Assembly (NCBI GenBank): GCA_002118135.1
Contig: BDIU01000189.1
Coordinates: forward strand, 186,001-250,000
Direction of reading: 5' to 3'
DNA from: Trebouxia sp. TZW2008
Lineage: Eukaryota; Chlorophyta; Trebouxiophyceae; Trebouxiales; Trebouxiaceae
DNA: 64,000 nucleotides
Shown piece after piece: positions 1 through 14,000 of the stretch. The notes beneath the pieces were generated by a model. It was not told the DNA's origin and ran no database searches. It was given only the letters and a program-made list of their open reading frames with translations. The first letter of the stretch is position 1. The number at the start of each line of letters is the position of its first letter. A program made the translations under genes and the position numbers.

Positions 1-69
1 AGGACTTGCGGACTCAGATTCGCAATCAATACTTGCACATTTTCTGACTTGGCATTTCAATGCGTGCAG

Positions 70-3000
70 GTTGCACAAGCAGATGCTTCAACACACCACG
101 CAAGTTTGCAAGGCTCAGTGCAGGACTGCTGCCTTGCCACACTGCAGATAGTACAGTGCGCCTCTGCTGCTGCACAAAGTGACTTGAGCGATGTCCTTCA
201 GCCTATGTGGCAGTATGATGTAAGCGCCTGAAGCAATCCTGTTCAATACCCTGTCACTGCTCAACATCTGCTGACCTGTTGGACATACTGTCTGGTGCTT
301 TTGTTGCCTTTCATTGGAAGAAAGACGTTTGTTGTGCTTGTACAAATGACGTTGCTGGGTCTTAAAAGATGCCTAGCATGCATTTATAACAAGTGAGTAA
401 GAGGAGACATCAACTGTTGCAGGAAAGTGGTGCTATCTTGACATCACAGCAACTTTGCAGCATTGCTCAGGGGGCTCCTGGTGACCTAGAGTGCCTTCAC
501 AAGCCCTCGCACTGTGTGATGCCGCTTGAGCTAGCTGCACAATGCTGTCAAACTATGCTGCAAGGTGAGTTGCTGCTTGCTGCTGGTACACATGCTCTGC
601 CTGACTATGTTCAATGTTTCAGCCCTGCTTTTGGCATGGTCTTGTCTCTACGTGATGTATACTCAGCAGCATGTGATCAGCTGTGCTGGTTGATGCGCCA
701 TGCTACTGTTCTCAAAGCAAATGTGCTCATCACAACAGTCATGTCTTGCACCGAATACAAATCACAGCGTCTGCCAGCAAAGTTCTCTCCATATTCAAGT
801 GTTGGCACATCTGCATGAACAGTTGGTGGAATTCTGCCTCAGACTGGCCAAACTCTTAACAGTGCGACACAAATGCAGGTGCGCAAGCAGCGCAGGAAGC
901 AGATTTGAATAATAACCTTCCTGGGGACTTTGAGGATCAGGATGGGGATGTGGTCATGGCCGACGAAGAAGTGGAGCAGCTGATTTCATCTTTGCAAGCT
1001 GCTCGCCATGATAGCTCCAGCTGGGATGCTGCAGCTGATCATGCAACCATATCTATGCTTCTCTTTGGACATCAGGTACAGGCTCCTGCATTTGTTAAAC
1101 GTTTTTTTGTGGATGAAAGACTTGCATTTGTTCCGGACAATCTTCCGTGACAGCTCCAGCTTGGGCGCTGCAGCTGATCCTGATCAAATGCTGCTCTTTT
1201 GGCATCAGATACAGCTTTTGGTATCAGTGACAGGTTTCTGCAATTGCTGATTGCTCATGAGGTGCAGGCTTTTGGCAGGGCACTTCTGCGCGTGATGTCA
1301 ATTGTATTTTGACTTTCAAACCCAGTTGACCTTGGCAACCAGTTTCCGCCTTATTCATAGTACCGCAGAAAGCAGGAAAGAAGCTGAATTATTGTGTTTC
1401 CCTGCTGCTGTAGAGTGATGCTCAGACATAAACGTATGGGACATCTCTGCGAGACTGAAAGGAAATAATGTAATATGCAGGCAGGAGCTCAGCAACAACC
1501 CACAGCCATGGATTTCAGCATTAGAAAGCCTGGAGCAGTGCGTCTGTTTGTGACCCTGGACACAAGCGTGCTACTATCGCACTGGTCATTCGTACAGAAA
1601 TTGCTGCGCAATCTGGACCAGGAGGGGGTTGCGGCAGGGGTAAAGGGGGGCGACCCGGGGGTACAAGTGCTGTTTGTGGTACCCTGGGCTGTGCTGGTTG
1701 AGCTGGATAAGCTTAAAGAGCAGAAGAGTGTGCTTAGGATCCAGGGTGAGTCCTCCTGACAAAGCAATCGCTCCTCTGTAGTCGCTGGTGGCTGGCCTTG
1801 ATTTCGTTGGATGGTGTACGACATGGTGTGTCAGTTGTTTGACATTGCTGCAGCCCCTTGTTCATTGTACTCAATAAACACCCTGGATCCTTTCAACACA
1901 TTGGTCTGGGGAAAGTTGGCAAATTGAAGCAATGCCACACAGCATAAACAATAGCACGACACAGGTGATTGAGGCAGGATCAAGGTGGTTGGTGCACAAA
2001 GAGTAAATAGGGTGATATAGAAAGCAAGCAATGATGGGCTTGCACAAGAGCTCACAAATGAAAGGAAGCAAGGGCAAGGTTCTATGTTAGCGACTAAAGC
2101 AAACCAGGTAAAGATGCTTCTGAGCATGCAAGGCTTCCAAGAATCCTAAAAGGTTCAGACCTTCAGTTGTGCTGTGGGTTTTGATGGATTTTGCATTCTG
2201 CACAATCAGTGTCTGGAATTGGAATGATGCAGGAGGCAAGAAGGATGTAGCAGGGCTGGCACGCAGGGCCATCAAGGGCCTGGGGAGCCCGCTCACACAG
2301 CATGGCTGCCTGCAATACCAGTCAGAAGCTGATGCTGCCAAGGTCAGTGGTCACTATGCTCCAACTTTGGTCTGCAGCGAAAGCATACAGCCACATCTGA
2401 ATACAAGGAGATTGACTATGGAAATATTCTCGTTGAATGACGATGCAAGTTGGATCCACTGCACTTTGAGGCCAATGGGTTTCGTAAGTAAGAGCCGTTT
2501 GATGTAAAGACCAGTGCAGCTGCCATGTCGAAGAGACACTGGATGAATGGCATTTCGGACTTGATCGGCAGCAAGAAGATGTAGCCAGTATTAGCGTGTT
2601 AAGTGCATCCTGGCTTGCATCTGCTATGGCCTTGTATCTTATAGGTTGTTGTGACGGACGTTGACCCAACGGAAACGCAGTATGCCTGCCATGGCACTCA
2701 GACTAGTGCGGATGCATGTGCAGGCAAACAAGCAGTTTGGGCAGACAGGAAAGAAGGTGCTGAATGATGACAGCATCATCCATTGTGGCATGGACGTGCA
2801 GTATCGCATGCATGAAGGACACTCTCAGGTACTGTGTGATTTGCTCATGCGCACGGCACTCGTATGCTGCTCAGCCCTTCTGCTTCAGCATACACTGCGT
2901 TGTTATATCAACTGACCTGACAGCCATTCCACATGTACTGCTCTCCATCATTCTTGGAATCACAAGCCTGGAGTGATCAACTCTTCACCATCAAGCCAAC

Positions 3001-3705
3001 ATGATGTCAGCTGCGTTGATGGACAGTCCCATGTTTGCGCAACATTAGCTTGCTTGATTCTGGCATACAGCTCTGCATGTTTGAGCTGTTGTGACAGCGT
3101 GCTGTGGCAATGCGTTTCAGGGCTCAACATGCTCATGTGGAAGACAGTCTGCTGTGACAAGCTTTCAAGTCAACCTTTGTGCCAACACATTGCAGGGTGA
3201 CGGAGTTGCAAGTCACTCAGGTGCAGTGCTGCTGACAAGAGACAACAACATGTGCCTCAAAGCGCAAGCCAACAACCTCAAAGCACTTACTCCTAAGGAG
3301 TTCCCAGCAGCTCAGCCGCACCTTCACAAGCAGCTTCTCACTTTGTCATCAGACACCAGCCCTGTCAAGCACTCGCCGCATGTACAAGCCACCCCATCTG
3401 GACCCCACAGCACCCCTGGGGGGCGCCCCCCTGGCCTGGGCTCAGAACCCCCCAAGGCTATGTTGAAGCTGTTTCAAGATGCAAATCTGCCTGAATCACC
3501 TTCTGCTTTCATCAACCAGCAGGCACGCGTCGCTGCTAGCTTACAGCTGTTACAGGCTGGTCATACAGGCAGTGACAACAGCATACACAGCAGCAGCAGT
3601 AGCAGCATTGCTGCATTGGCTAGGGGTCTGTCTCACGCTCACCTTCCTTCTTCATCAGGCCTGCCTCATGCATCACAAGAAGCACAGCAGGCTTTTGAGC
3701 CTTTC

Positions 3706-3774
<69 letters not shown>

Positions 3775-3786
3775 AAGCAGCAGAAA

Positions 3787-3839
<53 letters not shown>

Positions 3840-6800
3840 AAGCAAGGACAGTGTTTTCAGCATGCAAAGTGCTTCTCAAGCAAAGTCACAGGCTGCCTCA
3901 GGCAAAGGCGCAGGCAAGAATGGCTACTCCAAAGCTCCGTTCAGCAACAACCCTGGTCAGTCAGGCAAGCGCCAGGGCAAGAAGTCGGCAGCACAGGCAT
4001 TGCTGGAGTCCCACTTTGGCGGTGGGGATGATAGTGCAATAGTCCAGCCAGCAAACTCGCAAGGTCAGCCACATTGTGTACATGGTCCATGCAGCCGCAA
4101 CCTATTTGGCCCATGCTTGGTGATTGCAGACATCACGACATGCAGCACGTTTTGTACGCTGTGTTGTGCTATTGCTGCAGCACCGCAGCATCAGCCAAAG
4201 CAAAACCCAATTGCTTTTGTCTCACTACTTGGGACGTCTCTTGGACATGTTCACCCCACACTTGCCTGTACACACATCAGCTCAGGATACAATGTGTCAT
4301 CAACCAAGTTGTGCTGCCACACCCCCTCATCTTGGCAGAATATGTGTTCGCTGTTGTGCTGTCTCATGAAAGGCAGTACCTCATGCGTCAAATAATAGGC
4401 CCCAAACAGGACGAAGATAATAACGGTCTCATTTGGTGAAAGTTTGAATGCCCAAAACCTGGATGTATCATGACCATTTCAAGCCATTTCTGAATGTGTG
4501 TGAAGTTTGATTACAGATTACACAGTCCAGAAGCAGAGCAGCAGCAATAGGGGTGCAGCAGCCAGCATGGGCAACAAGCCACAGCCAGCCACTCCCACAC
4601 GACCCCCTCCATCACCAATGGCCACTGCTGCTGCATCCAGCTCTGGTGCTGATCAAGCCTCTATTGTAAGCAGTGAGGATGTGCGAGACCTTGGGGTGCG
4701 AGTGTGGCAGATTTTGACTGATGGGCTGCAGCCTTTCATGCAGTGCGACCTGCAGTCCAGCCTGGGCGACCTATGGAAAGAGGTGAGAGATCACTGCCTG
4801 TCGGCTTAGTGAACAACTTTCTGTACTGGGCAGTGAGAGTTTCCCTGCCTTGGAGGGCAGACAGGCGTGGCAGATTTTGACTGATGCGCTGCAACTTTGT
4901 ATGCAATGTGATTTGCAGTCCAGCTTGGGAACCCCGTGGAGAGAGGTTAGTTCATACGATCATGCCACTTTGAGCTCAGCTTCTGACAAACTTGTCTGGG
5001 ACAACCACTGGAGAGGGCATTTCCAGTTGCTGCAGCTAGGTCTTTACCCCAAGCTGCTGTTCTGTCAGCCAACCAAGCTCAGATATCAGGCTACCCTTTT
5101 TGGTGTTGCCTTGTGTGTGACCTGGTACTCACACTGCATGTCTGCATATCAGACTCTACAGGATCACACAGCATCTGCCAGAACGCCGCCTACCTAGCAC
5201 AAGGCAAATGCAATGCATTTGCAATGCTGCACCACTCTGGCCGTGAAATTTGTCACTCTGAATTGTAGTCACCCTATCAGTGAGGTCCATAGAAAGTATG
5301 TATCAAGTATCATGTGCAGGTTGTACTCAGAGCTCCGCCTTGGGATGCAGCTGACGTGCTAGCTGTGCTGAAGAAGAACATGTCTTTCAGTCAGCTCAAC
5401 AACACACCCCTATGGCGTAGTCATGCTGACATTCAAGCTGCCCTCAAGTCCAAGCACCACCCTACATCGCTGTCAGCGGTGACTGATTTGGCGTCACATG
5501 TCTCCTCCATGCTGCTAGCATTGCCCCTGCCCAGCAAGTCTGATCAAGGTGAGCTAGACCCCAGTCTTGCTGTCTCTGCCTTCATTTTGGCTTGCTGTGA
5601 AGCAGTCCCTGTAGCATATGTTGTACGGCTTCCTTTTGTGGCAGCTCACAGACGACTCCCCCCTACAAAGCATTTCAGCAGCATATGATGAGTGGCTTCT
5701 ATTGTGGCAGTGTGCAGGCAAAGCGTTTGAGTGCACTATTCTCAAACAAAACATATTTACTGCCAGCTGACGTCAATCAACTCTGCAGTGTGAGTTTGCC
5801 ATTGCTGCCGTATGCATTGAACACAAGACTAGGGCATGTTGTCAGATTGTCTTGGCTCTGTCCAAGCTGTCTGTTCAAGCTGTCTGTCAATGGTCTTGAA
5901 GTTGCTTTTGTATTTGTGCAGAGGCGCACACACAGCAGGCAGCTGTGACTGGCTCAGAGGCACGCCAAGCGCTTCAACAAGCCAGGAATGAGATTCAGAC
6001 CCTTCTCAAAGCAGCAAGATCTGCTGTGCAAAGGCCTGCGTCCCCTTTATATGGCCAACACAGCAGCATGGTGACCCTTTCATCAGCGTCGGACCCCATT
6101 GTTGACAGCAGGCATCTGAACAATGGCAGGCAACCCATGCAGCTGTCCGGCTCCAATGCTGACACTGCAAGCAATGTTCAAGCTTCACAGTATATGTGGC
6201 AGCAGCAGCAGCAGCAGCATTCTCAGCAACCGCAGCTTAGTACACCTGTGATGTCTGGCATGGCATTCAAAGAGTGGCAAGCTACAAGCAATAGCATGTC
6301 AGCAGTTCAAGAGCCTGGGAGACTCAATCCCTCATCAGGCTTCAATGCAAATGCGATAGGTCACTCACCTCTTGGCTTCAGCAGCGGCAACAGCAGCATA
6401 AGCTCAGGCTATGGGCAGCAGGAGCAAACTAGGTCGCAAGGGATGGACATGCTAGGCTCTGGTCAAGGTCAGTGCTTTAGGCGACCAACACCCTTTCTGC
6501 AATGATAAGGATGTACTTGCATTGGCTACCAGGCTTACCTGATAGTTGCCCATCTCTGCTTTGCAGACACTGCGTTTCTCGTGAACCATCCATGATGAGT
6601 CTTGCTTTGTTCTGCATGATTACAGACTGCTGATGTATTGGTGCAGGCCTGTTGCTTTGTTTTGGACAGCTAGCAGCTGAGCATCTGGCCAGCACCCAAA
6701 CCAAGCTGCAACATCACGGCAGTAATCAGCATACTCAGCAGCAAGCCATGGAAGCAATACACACTATTTCAGAGGCAGCCAAGATGCTGCAACATGCTAT

Positions 6801-7059
6801 TGACTTTGTTCAACAAAAAGGCACTTGTGGGCAATCACAGTACACTAGAGAACTTGTACATCATTGTGCGCATAAGATGTTGAGTGTTGTGTGTCAAGTA
6901 TCAAATCAACAGCACGCAGCGCTATCTATCAGCCCAACACTTGTGACTGACCTGCAGCAGTTCCTTACTGAGCGTGAGACAGCTCAATTAGCTGCAAATG
7001 TTGCTCATCAACTTCAGCAGTCGATACAGTCTACTGCAGCTGCCATGCAGAGGTTCTAG
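70..7059 (+). CDS. SWT1: Swt1-type PIN-domain RNA endonuclease (5' end outside window)
   Basis: Exons fit as 70-219, 423-564, 879-1075, 1481-1745, 2233-2342, 2724-2828, 3196-4063, 4517-4782, 5320-5548, 5922-6467 and 6647-7059. All GT-AG phases agree, giving 1096 residues plus a stop; the first exon opens in phase 0, so more exons lie upstream. The PIN fold is recognisable by its four acidic sites in order: LDTSVLL, VPWAVLVELDKLK, LNDDSIIHC and VLLTRDNN. This spacing, with ARRAI between the second and third sites, is that of the Swt1/C1orf26 family, which surveys nuclear mRNP quality at the pore. Downstream are a polyglutamine tract and a conserved C-terminal segment (WQILTDGLQPFM, then APPWDAADVLAVLKKN). 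Swt1 identity rests on the PIN motifs; land-plant PARALLEL SPINDLE 1 carries a related PIN domain, but no FHA domain is visible here. Confidence 0.82.
3709..3837 (+). repeat. CAG/CAA repeat encoding polyglutamine
   Basis: Forty-three codons, nearly all CAG with a few CAA, broken by one His and two Lys, lie in frame inside the largest SWT1 exon, about 60 residues after the PIN domain. A second, short Q run (5 codons) lies near 6201-6215 in the same protein. The opposite strand reads as a long Leu run, which is a shadow. Confidence 0.97.
4865..4945 (+). repeat. Duplicate 81-nt exon copy in SWT1 intron
   Basis: This repeats the last 27 codons of the preceding exon (about 4702-4782). It reads AWQILTDALQLCMQCDLQ, matching VWQILTDGLQPFMQCDLQ upstream. 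It has its own acceptor (ACAG just before 4865) and donor (GTTAGT at 4946), an open frame, and phase 0 at both ends. It can be joined to 4782 upstream and 5320 downstream without a frameshift. Whether it is spliced in cannot be seen. Confidence 0.75.
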
Positions 7060-8083
7060 TACTGTATCCTGTGTATATGTACCATTTTGTTGTGTTGGCT
7101 TAGACTTCAGAGCGTATTGGGTTTGTATGCTGAAACAAGCATGCCAGCACCAGCTTATTCATGCTACACCATGTTCTTATGACAGTTGACATGACAGATC
7201 CAGAGTGTTGATGACTGTGCTAGCAATGAGCTCAGCACAAGTTGTGCAAAGTTGCTACAATATGTCATCTCAGCGAGCTCCCAGAGCTTGCTCGTCAGTG
7301 CAGTTTTGGGAGTCTGCTTCCAGATCACCAACCAAGTAAATTGTGCAAAGGTGTGGTCCGTTCAGTTGTTGGGGCTAGGTAGGAATTTGCAGAGTTGTAT
7401 TGTGATGCAATGCGATCAGGCCCATTGTAATACAGATGCTGTCAACAGACTTTGCTTGCTGTCCCGCGTCTGCTTGCAGGTGCATATGCATAACAGGCCA
7501 CAGGCTACACGCATCTTGAATCATCATGTAATGCACCCTTACATTTTGTGAACACCTCTTGCGTTTGCTTGTGTCAAGCTGTTAGGGCAAGCAAAATGCG
7601 AATGACCAGTGTATCAAATGTGGTCCTATCCTAGCTGTGGTACTGCCAGATGCATCGTGTCCTAACATGTTACTGCAGGCAGAAATCAAGCAGTTGACAA
7701 TCCCAGTTGCTAGACCAAACAGTCAGAGACTTAAGCAAACCACTGTTGAGGTGATGTGTCTTAAAAAATGAAGAGCAAACAGCACATCCAGGAAGAAAAC
7801 CCAAAAAATGGTTGTGTAAAGAAGAAGCTTCATCCTGTATACTCATGTAGCTAGAATGAAGGCAAGTCTTGTGAAACTTGTGAAACCCTATAAGCTTAGC
7901 AAGGCTGCTTACTCATCACATCCTGCCTGACACACCTTGACTCAACTCCCCAGAACAAATGACAATTGCCCTGCCACCCTCAGACATGGTTGTGGCTCTT
8001 GTTCCACAGACATGGTTGTGGCTTATGTTCCACATGTACATTGTAAGCTCTCTCTGTGCAGCAAAAAGGAGGTCAAAGCACTG
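7060..8083. other. Intergenic, convergent 3' regions
   Basis: No coding signal in this gap between the stops of SWT1 (+) and the cyclase (-). A short imperfect tandem duplication of about 27-29 bp, built on CAGACATGGTTGTGGCT, lies at 7981-8034. The remainder presumably holds the two 3' UTRs. Confidence 0.6.
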
Positions 8084-11000
8084 TTAAGCAATGCCCATTG
8101 GAGCAAGTAAACTGGTAGCAGGCGAGTTGGTCATGGAACCAACAGGCGTCTGCACTGTATCAGCATGAGACTCATTGTGCCCCCCATGCAGCTGCGGCTG
8201 CTCATAATCCGGTAGGTATACAGTCACGCTACTCAGTTTTTCTATGTCTCTTGTCACGCAAGTGGCTTTGCCTCGTGGTAGGGAGGCGGGTATGTGTTCA
8301 TTGCGGTCAGCCAGAAGCGCTGGCATGACTTGAACCACATTGTACATGCCCATCACCCCTTTGAATTTGAACATGCCTATGCTATATACATCCACTGTCA
8401 CTGGCCGCCTGCAACAGCATGCAATGGTCAGCAAGGATCCCTTGCATGATGTGTCAGGCAGCATTGCATTGCAGTGCACACTTTGCGCGAGGCATTACAC
8501 ACTTTGTGTTGCCTTATGGCGCTTGACAACAATGGCTTGATCTTGTGACAGCATGAACCATGCTTGCAGTCCAGAATCCATATCATCCTGTATCTACGGC
8601 TGCATGCAAAGCTAAAGCGCAAAATTCACACGCGATCACCATCTTGCATCAAGCAGCTTCTCTGTGTCACCTTGGGAAGTGACTTCTGCCCATGCTGTTT
8701 GGGAAGTTCTGCTCCTTTTGCAGCGAGGGGTTGAGTACTGCCTGGCCAGCAGCAGCCCACCTATTCCTTCTGGCCTCAGCTGCATGGCTATGGTCACCAG
8801 ATGCACTGGATCTTGCACATGAGCTGGCTCCCCTTTCCATTGGCCGCACAAAACCTGCATGCCAGAATGAACAATTAGGCGATGGCATATTTGTGCGTGG
8901 GGGTGAGTTCTGCCTGGCCAGCAGCAGCCCATTTGTTCCTCCTGGCCTCAGCTGCATGGCTGTGGTCACCAGATGCACTGGACCTTGCACATGAGCTGGC
9001 CCCTCTTTCCATTGGCCGCACAAACCCTGCATGTCGCAATGCACACTTTAAGGCTGTTATACACAAGTATGCATGATTAAAATCAATGCCATATGAAGAA
9101 GTAGAAGAGCCATCTAGGCTGTCAAACGCTTCCACAGATCCCATGATTGACACGCAACCATGAGACTTTGTTACTGACACACAACTAGAGACTGCTGCTC
9201 TTTTGTGCCTGCCTTTCTTTCTGGCAGGACAATGTGTGCATACGATGATATGCTGCATGGATCTTTCATCATGTGCATGTCTTGAGATCCTAATGTACAC
9301 TTTGTTTGTGTGTGTCATGTTATGAATTTAAAAGCCCATGCTTTTAAACGCATAACTAGACTTTGCTTACCAATCAGCTTGCTGTCATGTCTGCCAGTCA
9401 TGCTAGAGATGCTGTCATTGCTGCTGCTGCACTCAAAGGCTGCCACCTCCACAGCTGAAAGCGGCAGCCCATCTGCTGAAGTTGCTGAGTTCCCAGAGCT
9501 GTGCAGCCTTTTCCTTGGCTGATGCCCCTGGTTAGCACCCCTGATAGGGTGGATTTGGGACAGGGGTGCTAGCAGGGGCGTGAGCCCAAGGGAGTCAGTC
9601 CTGAGCTGCAGATCTGGGTTGCCCATGACCCCAGATGACCTCCTTGAGAAGGACGGAAGCGGGTTGGGTCCTTCGCCTGTACAGCAACCTCCTTTGATGT
9701 AGGGACAAGCCTTTTGGGAACAAATGCTAACATTGACATGATGTCAAAGATTATAACAGGCAGAGTACATCAACGATGCAGATAAGCGGAGCATCAAGCA
9801 GAGTGTGCATTAGCAGAGGGGTTACTGATGTCAGCAAGGCTGCGCCAAGCGCAGTATTTGATGACTGATCACAGACACATTGCCTGCATGCGGATCAGAC
9901 AATATCAACAGCTTGCAATCCTTCACCTATGAAATGCATGAAATGCAGTCCAAATTGCTGTTGAACATAGCGGCTTGAGGCGTTCAGCAGCGGCGTGACA
10001 TGCTGTTTGTAGCCTCAACAGGTGGGCATTGCAAAGAGGCATCGTAAGCAGATTTGACAGTGCAACAAATCAGGCCCTAAGCTCTCGATACAACCAATCT
10101 CCACAACAGGATATTGTTGTTGTGGAACTCAAGGCTGACAAGTTGATGAATGGAAATGAGAGCCAGTCACTGCAATGTATTGGCATATGATAATGGGCGA
10201 GAGCCATGTTCTTGGAGACCACAGCAGTCCTTGTGAGGATAGTTTACTCTACCTGGGCTGGGAAAGCTGACAGTGGACTCATGGCTCTGCCGCCGTATGC
10301 GCACAATGGCAGGGAACATCTCATCGTCTCCATTGCTGCTGCGCCTTAGCCTGCTGGGCGTCTTGCCTTTCTCTCCATAGCCTAAGTGACTGACATGCCG
10401 ACTGAGCCCTTTTCGCCTGCCTGTCCCCAGGCTGTCAGAGCTTGATGCATGTGAGGGGGCTAGCGACAGCATGGAGCTCCTCCTGGCACCCAAAGCTGCA
10501 GCCAGAGTTGGAGCCTCTGTTTCCATCTCAGACTTGTCTGAGAAGAAGGATTCATCGTCTTGTCGCAGCTCTGAGACCAGCGCGCTGCCATAGGCGGATG
10601 AAGTTGGAGGTGAATACTGCTCAAGTTGCCTTGTGGCTGCTGAGACCGGCTTCTGTTCAAGCGATTCAGCGATCTGTATTGCCAGAGGGTTGTTGATAAG
10701 GCTGCTTCGTCGCCTGGGCTGCGGCCACCGTGGTCCCTTTGGCAGCAGCATGGCGCCATCTTCTGCCTTGATTGTGGGAAGAAGGTCTTGCTTGTCAAGC
10801 TTGTCCAGATCTAGCAGCGCCTCATCATCATGGTCTGTGACATAGCAAAGGCCTGTCAACAAGACATTGCAGCATTGCAAAGTTTGTGAAGCCAGGCGCA
10901 TGCTCTGTGACTCATTTGTTTGCAAACACTGCTGCAAACTCTTTGCTGCCAGAAGGACAAAACAGACAAAACTGGATCAGTCAGGCAAGTTGTGATGCAA

Positions 11001-14000
11001 AGCTGGCCTTTTGCTGCCCTGTGACTGCATCAGACATGTGCCATAGGGAGATTCAGGCAGAGGAGGCTTTGCACCTTGTGCCACTGAGTTGGCATTGTCC
11101 AGCAGTGGCCGACTGGCGGCACTCAGGCTGACTGATGGACGCAAGCTGGACCTCTGCAAGGATGGAGGCCGGTCCAAGCTGCCTGAGCGACGACTCAGGG
11201 GCTGTGAATTGGCCAACAGCACCGCTGAAAGGGAGTCCACTTGGGAGTCGTCGTCGCCAGTGCCTGACAAGTTTCCACTCCCTTGTTGTGTGATGGAAAA
11301 GCCTTCAAGCTCGACCGGCTCTTGATTCAAGCTGGCACGACGGCTTCTCTTCCCCGCATTCGAGCCTAGCCGCAGGTGGGGCAAGTGACTTCTGATGAAG
11401 CCACGCTCCGATCGTGGCTGCGCGGGAGGTGCTGGCTGGACCAGGTCCTTGACGAGCCGCTGCTGGACTTGAGGGTCCGACATCACAAAGGACACAGTCT
11501 TCCGATTCAACGTTTTGGCACCTGCACAGCAGACAGCTGATCAGCAACAGCCAAGCAGAAACCTCACTGGCCCTGCTTGGTGAGCTCTTTCAACACCATC
11601 CCATGTAGCTGCATACAACAAGCCGCATGCATTGTCAAAGGCTTACGTGGATTGCTCATGGCAGGTGTCTCAGTCTGCTGTGTCACGCCAGGGGCAACTT
11701 GTTCCTGGGTTGGCACGTGAGGCAGAGACGCTGTTCGCAGATAGCCCAAGGCCTGATTGGAAGCAATGCCTTGTGAAACGTCTGGCGAAGCCTTCAGACC
11801 GCTTAGGACAGTCTTGGCTGCTGTCAGGCTGGAGATGCTTGGCCACGCCTGAGACTCTGGCAATCTGTTCTGTAGAGTGGGAGTGCTGCTGCTGGAGCGT
11901 GACACAGAGGAGGGGCTGAAGGGATCAGATGCTCGCCTCTGGCCTGTGAAGCCCAAGCGCGCGTTGATGAGGGAGCCTGGAAGCATTGGGGCAACTGGCT
12001 GATTGCCCCCTCCAGCGAATGCCATCATTGTGCGTCTGCAAAGCAATATTGATAGTGAAGCCATGTCATAGATGCTTAACCTTGTTGCTGTACCATTTGG
12101 CAGATTAAGCAGAGCAAAAGCTTCAGAATTCAGGCTTGCCTACAAAATTGGGCCAGTGATACTGCTCTAGATGGTAAGCAGCAATGGAAATCAACGCCTC
12201 AGATGCATGCTATGGTGATGCTATGGTGATGGTGGGATGGTGGTCTATGTCAATAGTGCTTTGCTGATGAGTGTCTTCGCCACATTTGCTGCTGGCGTGA
12301 CGAGGCTAGCCACCAGGGATGTTGTCAAACGTGTTTGCAGCAACCCATTGAAATGCACAGGACTATTTGCTGCATCTGTGTACACTGTAGGTTCTGCCAG
12401 ACAGGAGGCATGGATGTACTAGTAGTATTGCCGCAACGATGTGTCAGGCTGCGTTGTGCTAGTGGCTGCCAGATACCATGAGTGCAGCACAACAACGCTG
12501 GTGTTGTGCCAGTCTTGTGTGAATGGCAAGAAACGCTTACTTGTACACCAGAGAATGCCAGTACTGCACCACCTCCTCTACGAGACCCCTCTCAGCCAGC
12601 ACCTGACCCCCACAGGCTGCCCCTAGAAAGCGAGCTGCCCTGTTGACTGCCAAGCCAAAATAGTCAGCTCGCCCTGCAAAAGAAGAAGACCTGCTAAGCA
12701 ATTGACAGCGCAAGCCAGGCACGTGAGCATGACAGCACAAATCGATGAGACACAGCAGGGCTTTGCTGACAAGCTGTCCAACAGCTTACATCACTGAAGG
12801 GAGACATACTTAAACGGGGCTGTGCATCAATAAGTCATTGTTTGGCAGTGTCAGCAAGGTTTTCTGCAAATAAGCTGGTCTGGCAAAACAGGTCTTGGGC
12901 TGCAAACATCTAGCTCTTGCGCAGGAAAGCGAAAATACCGGTGCTATCGCTGTTCTGATTGTTGTTCTCATCTGCGACGTATGTGGTTGCTGTGTGATTG
13001 TGCATGAGGCAGGCAGGTAGGTGTGAGTCTGAGGCAGCTGCATGTGCTGCAGTCCTGCTGACCTGTAGTAGTGTGGGGCACTATGCGGGTCATTTGACCA
13101 TGAAAGACGCTGACTTTGGCTCTCAGCCCAGCAAACAGCAGCTGTCCCTCAGCACTATACACATCCCGCCACTGGTCCCAGCCTTTCAACACTGCTGGCC
13201 ATGCTACTCTGCAATGACAGGATTGCCGTGTACATATGTTGACCATCCAATTATCAGCATTATTGCTGTGATGCCAACAGGGCATGATAAAGGAATTTCA
13301 ACAGTTGTGACTGAGATTTGTGCGCATTTCCTGCAGCACACCATCTGGCAAGTTGCGGAAAGCATGCAGGTGATTTAGCAAAAGCTGCTGTGATGATCTA
13401 ATGCAAGTCATTTTATCTAGGCATACAGCTTGCAATGCTGACTATGCAAAACATGACAACAAATTGCTGCAGCGTCTTTGATCAGCCATTCCCCCAGCCA
13501 GCCGGCCAGCTAGACACAGTCGCAAGACTTTGAATCACAAACAACACAGGAACACAGTCACCAACAAGCCTGATTGAAAAGGATTTATCAGATTTGTGTA
13601 CACTCTTTTTTCTCCTTTCAGTATTGAAAGGAGGTCTAAGTTCCATCATCTGACAAAAAACATCACCTGACAAGGTCAATTTATTGCTTTTGTGAGTGCG
13701 TCATGCTATACATGGCATCAGATCACTGTGCAAACAGTGAGCTGTGCAAAAGAGAAGAGCTTGCCTTAGCAGAGCCATTTGCAAGGTCACTGCCCACTCC
13801 AGGGCCTTGATAGGGCCAGGAAAGGCTGTCATGAACACCCCTTCCTTCTCTTGACACTCATAGCCCTTGCACACAAACAGTGTGGCACGCACTGTGGCAC
13901 AGTACAGCGCCAGTGCAACCTCACCAACTTCACTATTCAACGCCATCAAGTCCTTGTACCTGTAGATTGCATTCCTTTCGCAAGCAGATCAGACGACCAT

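Noticed and set aside
3673..3879. Minus-strand frame encoding a poly-leucine protein
   Set aside because: It is the reverse complement of the polyglutamine CAG tract in SWT1, with no independent support.
3479..4042. Second plus-strand frame with poly-serine overlapping SWT1
   Set aside because: Another frame of the same CAG tract; the SWT1 frame is fixed by PIN motifs and splice phases on both sides.
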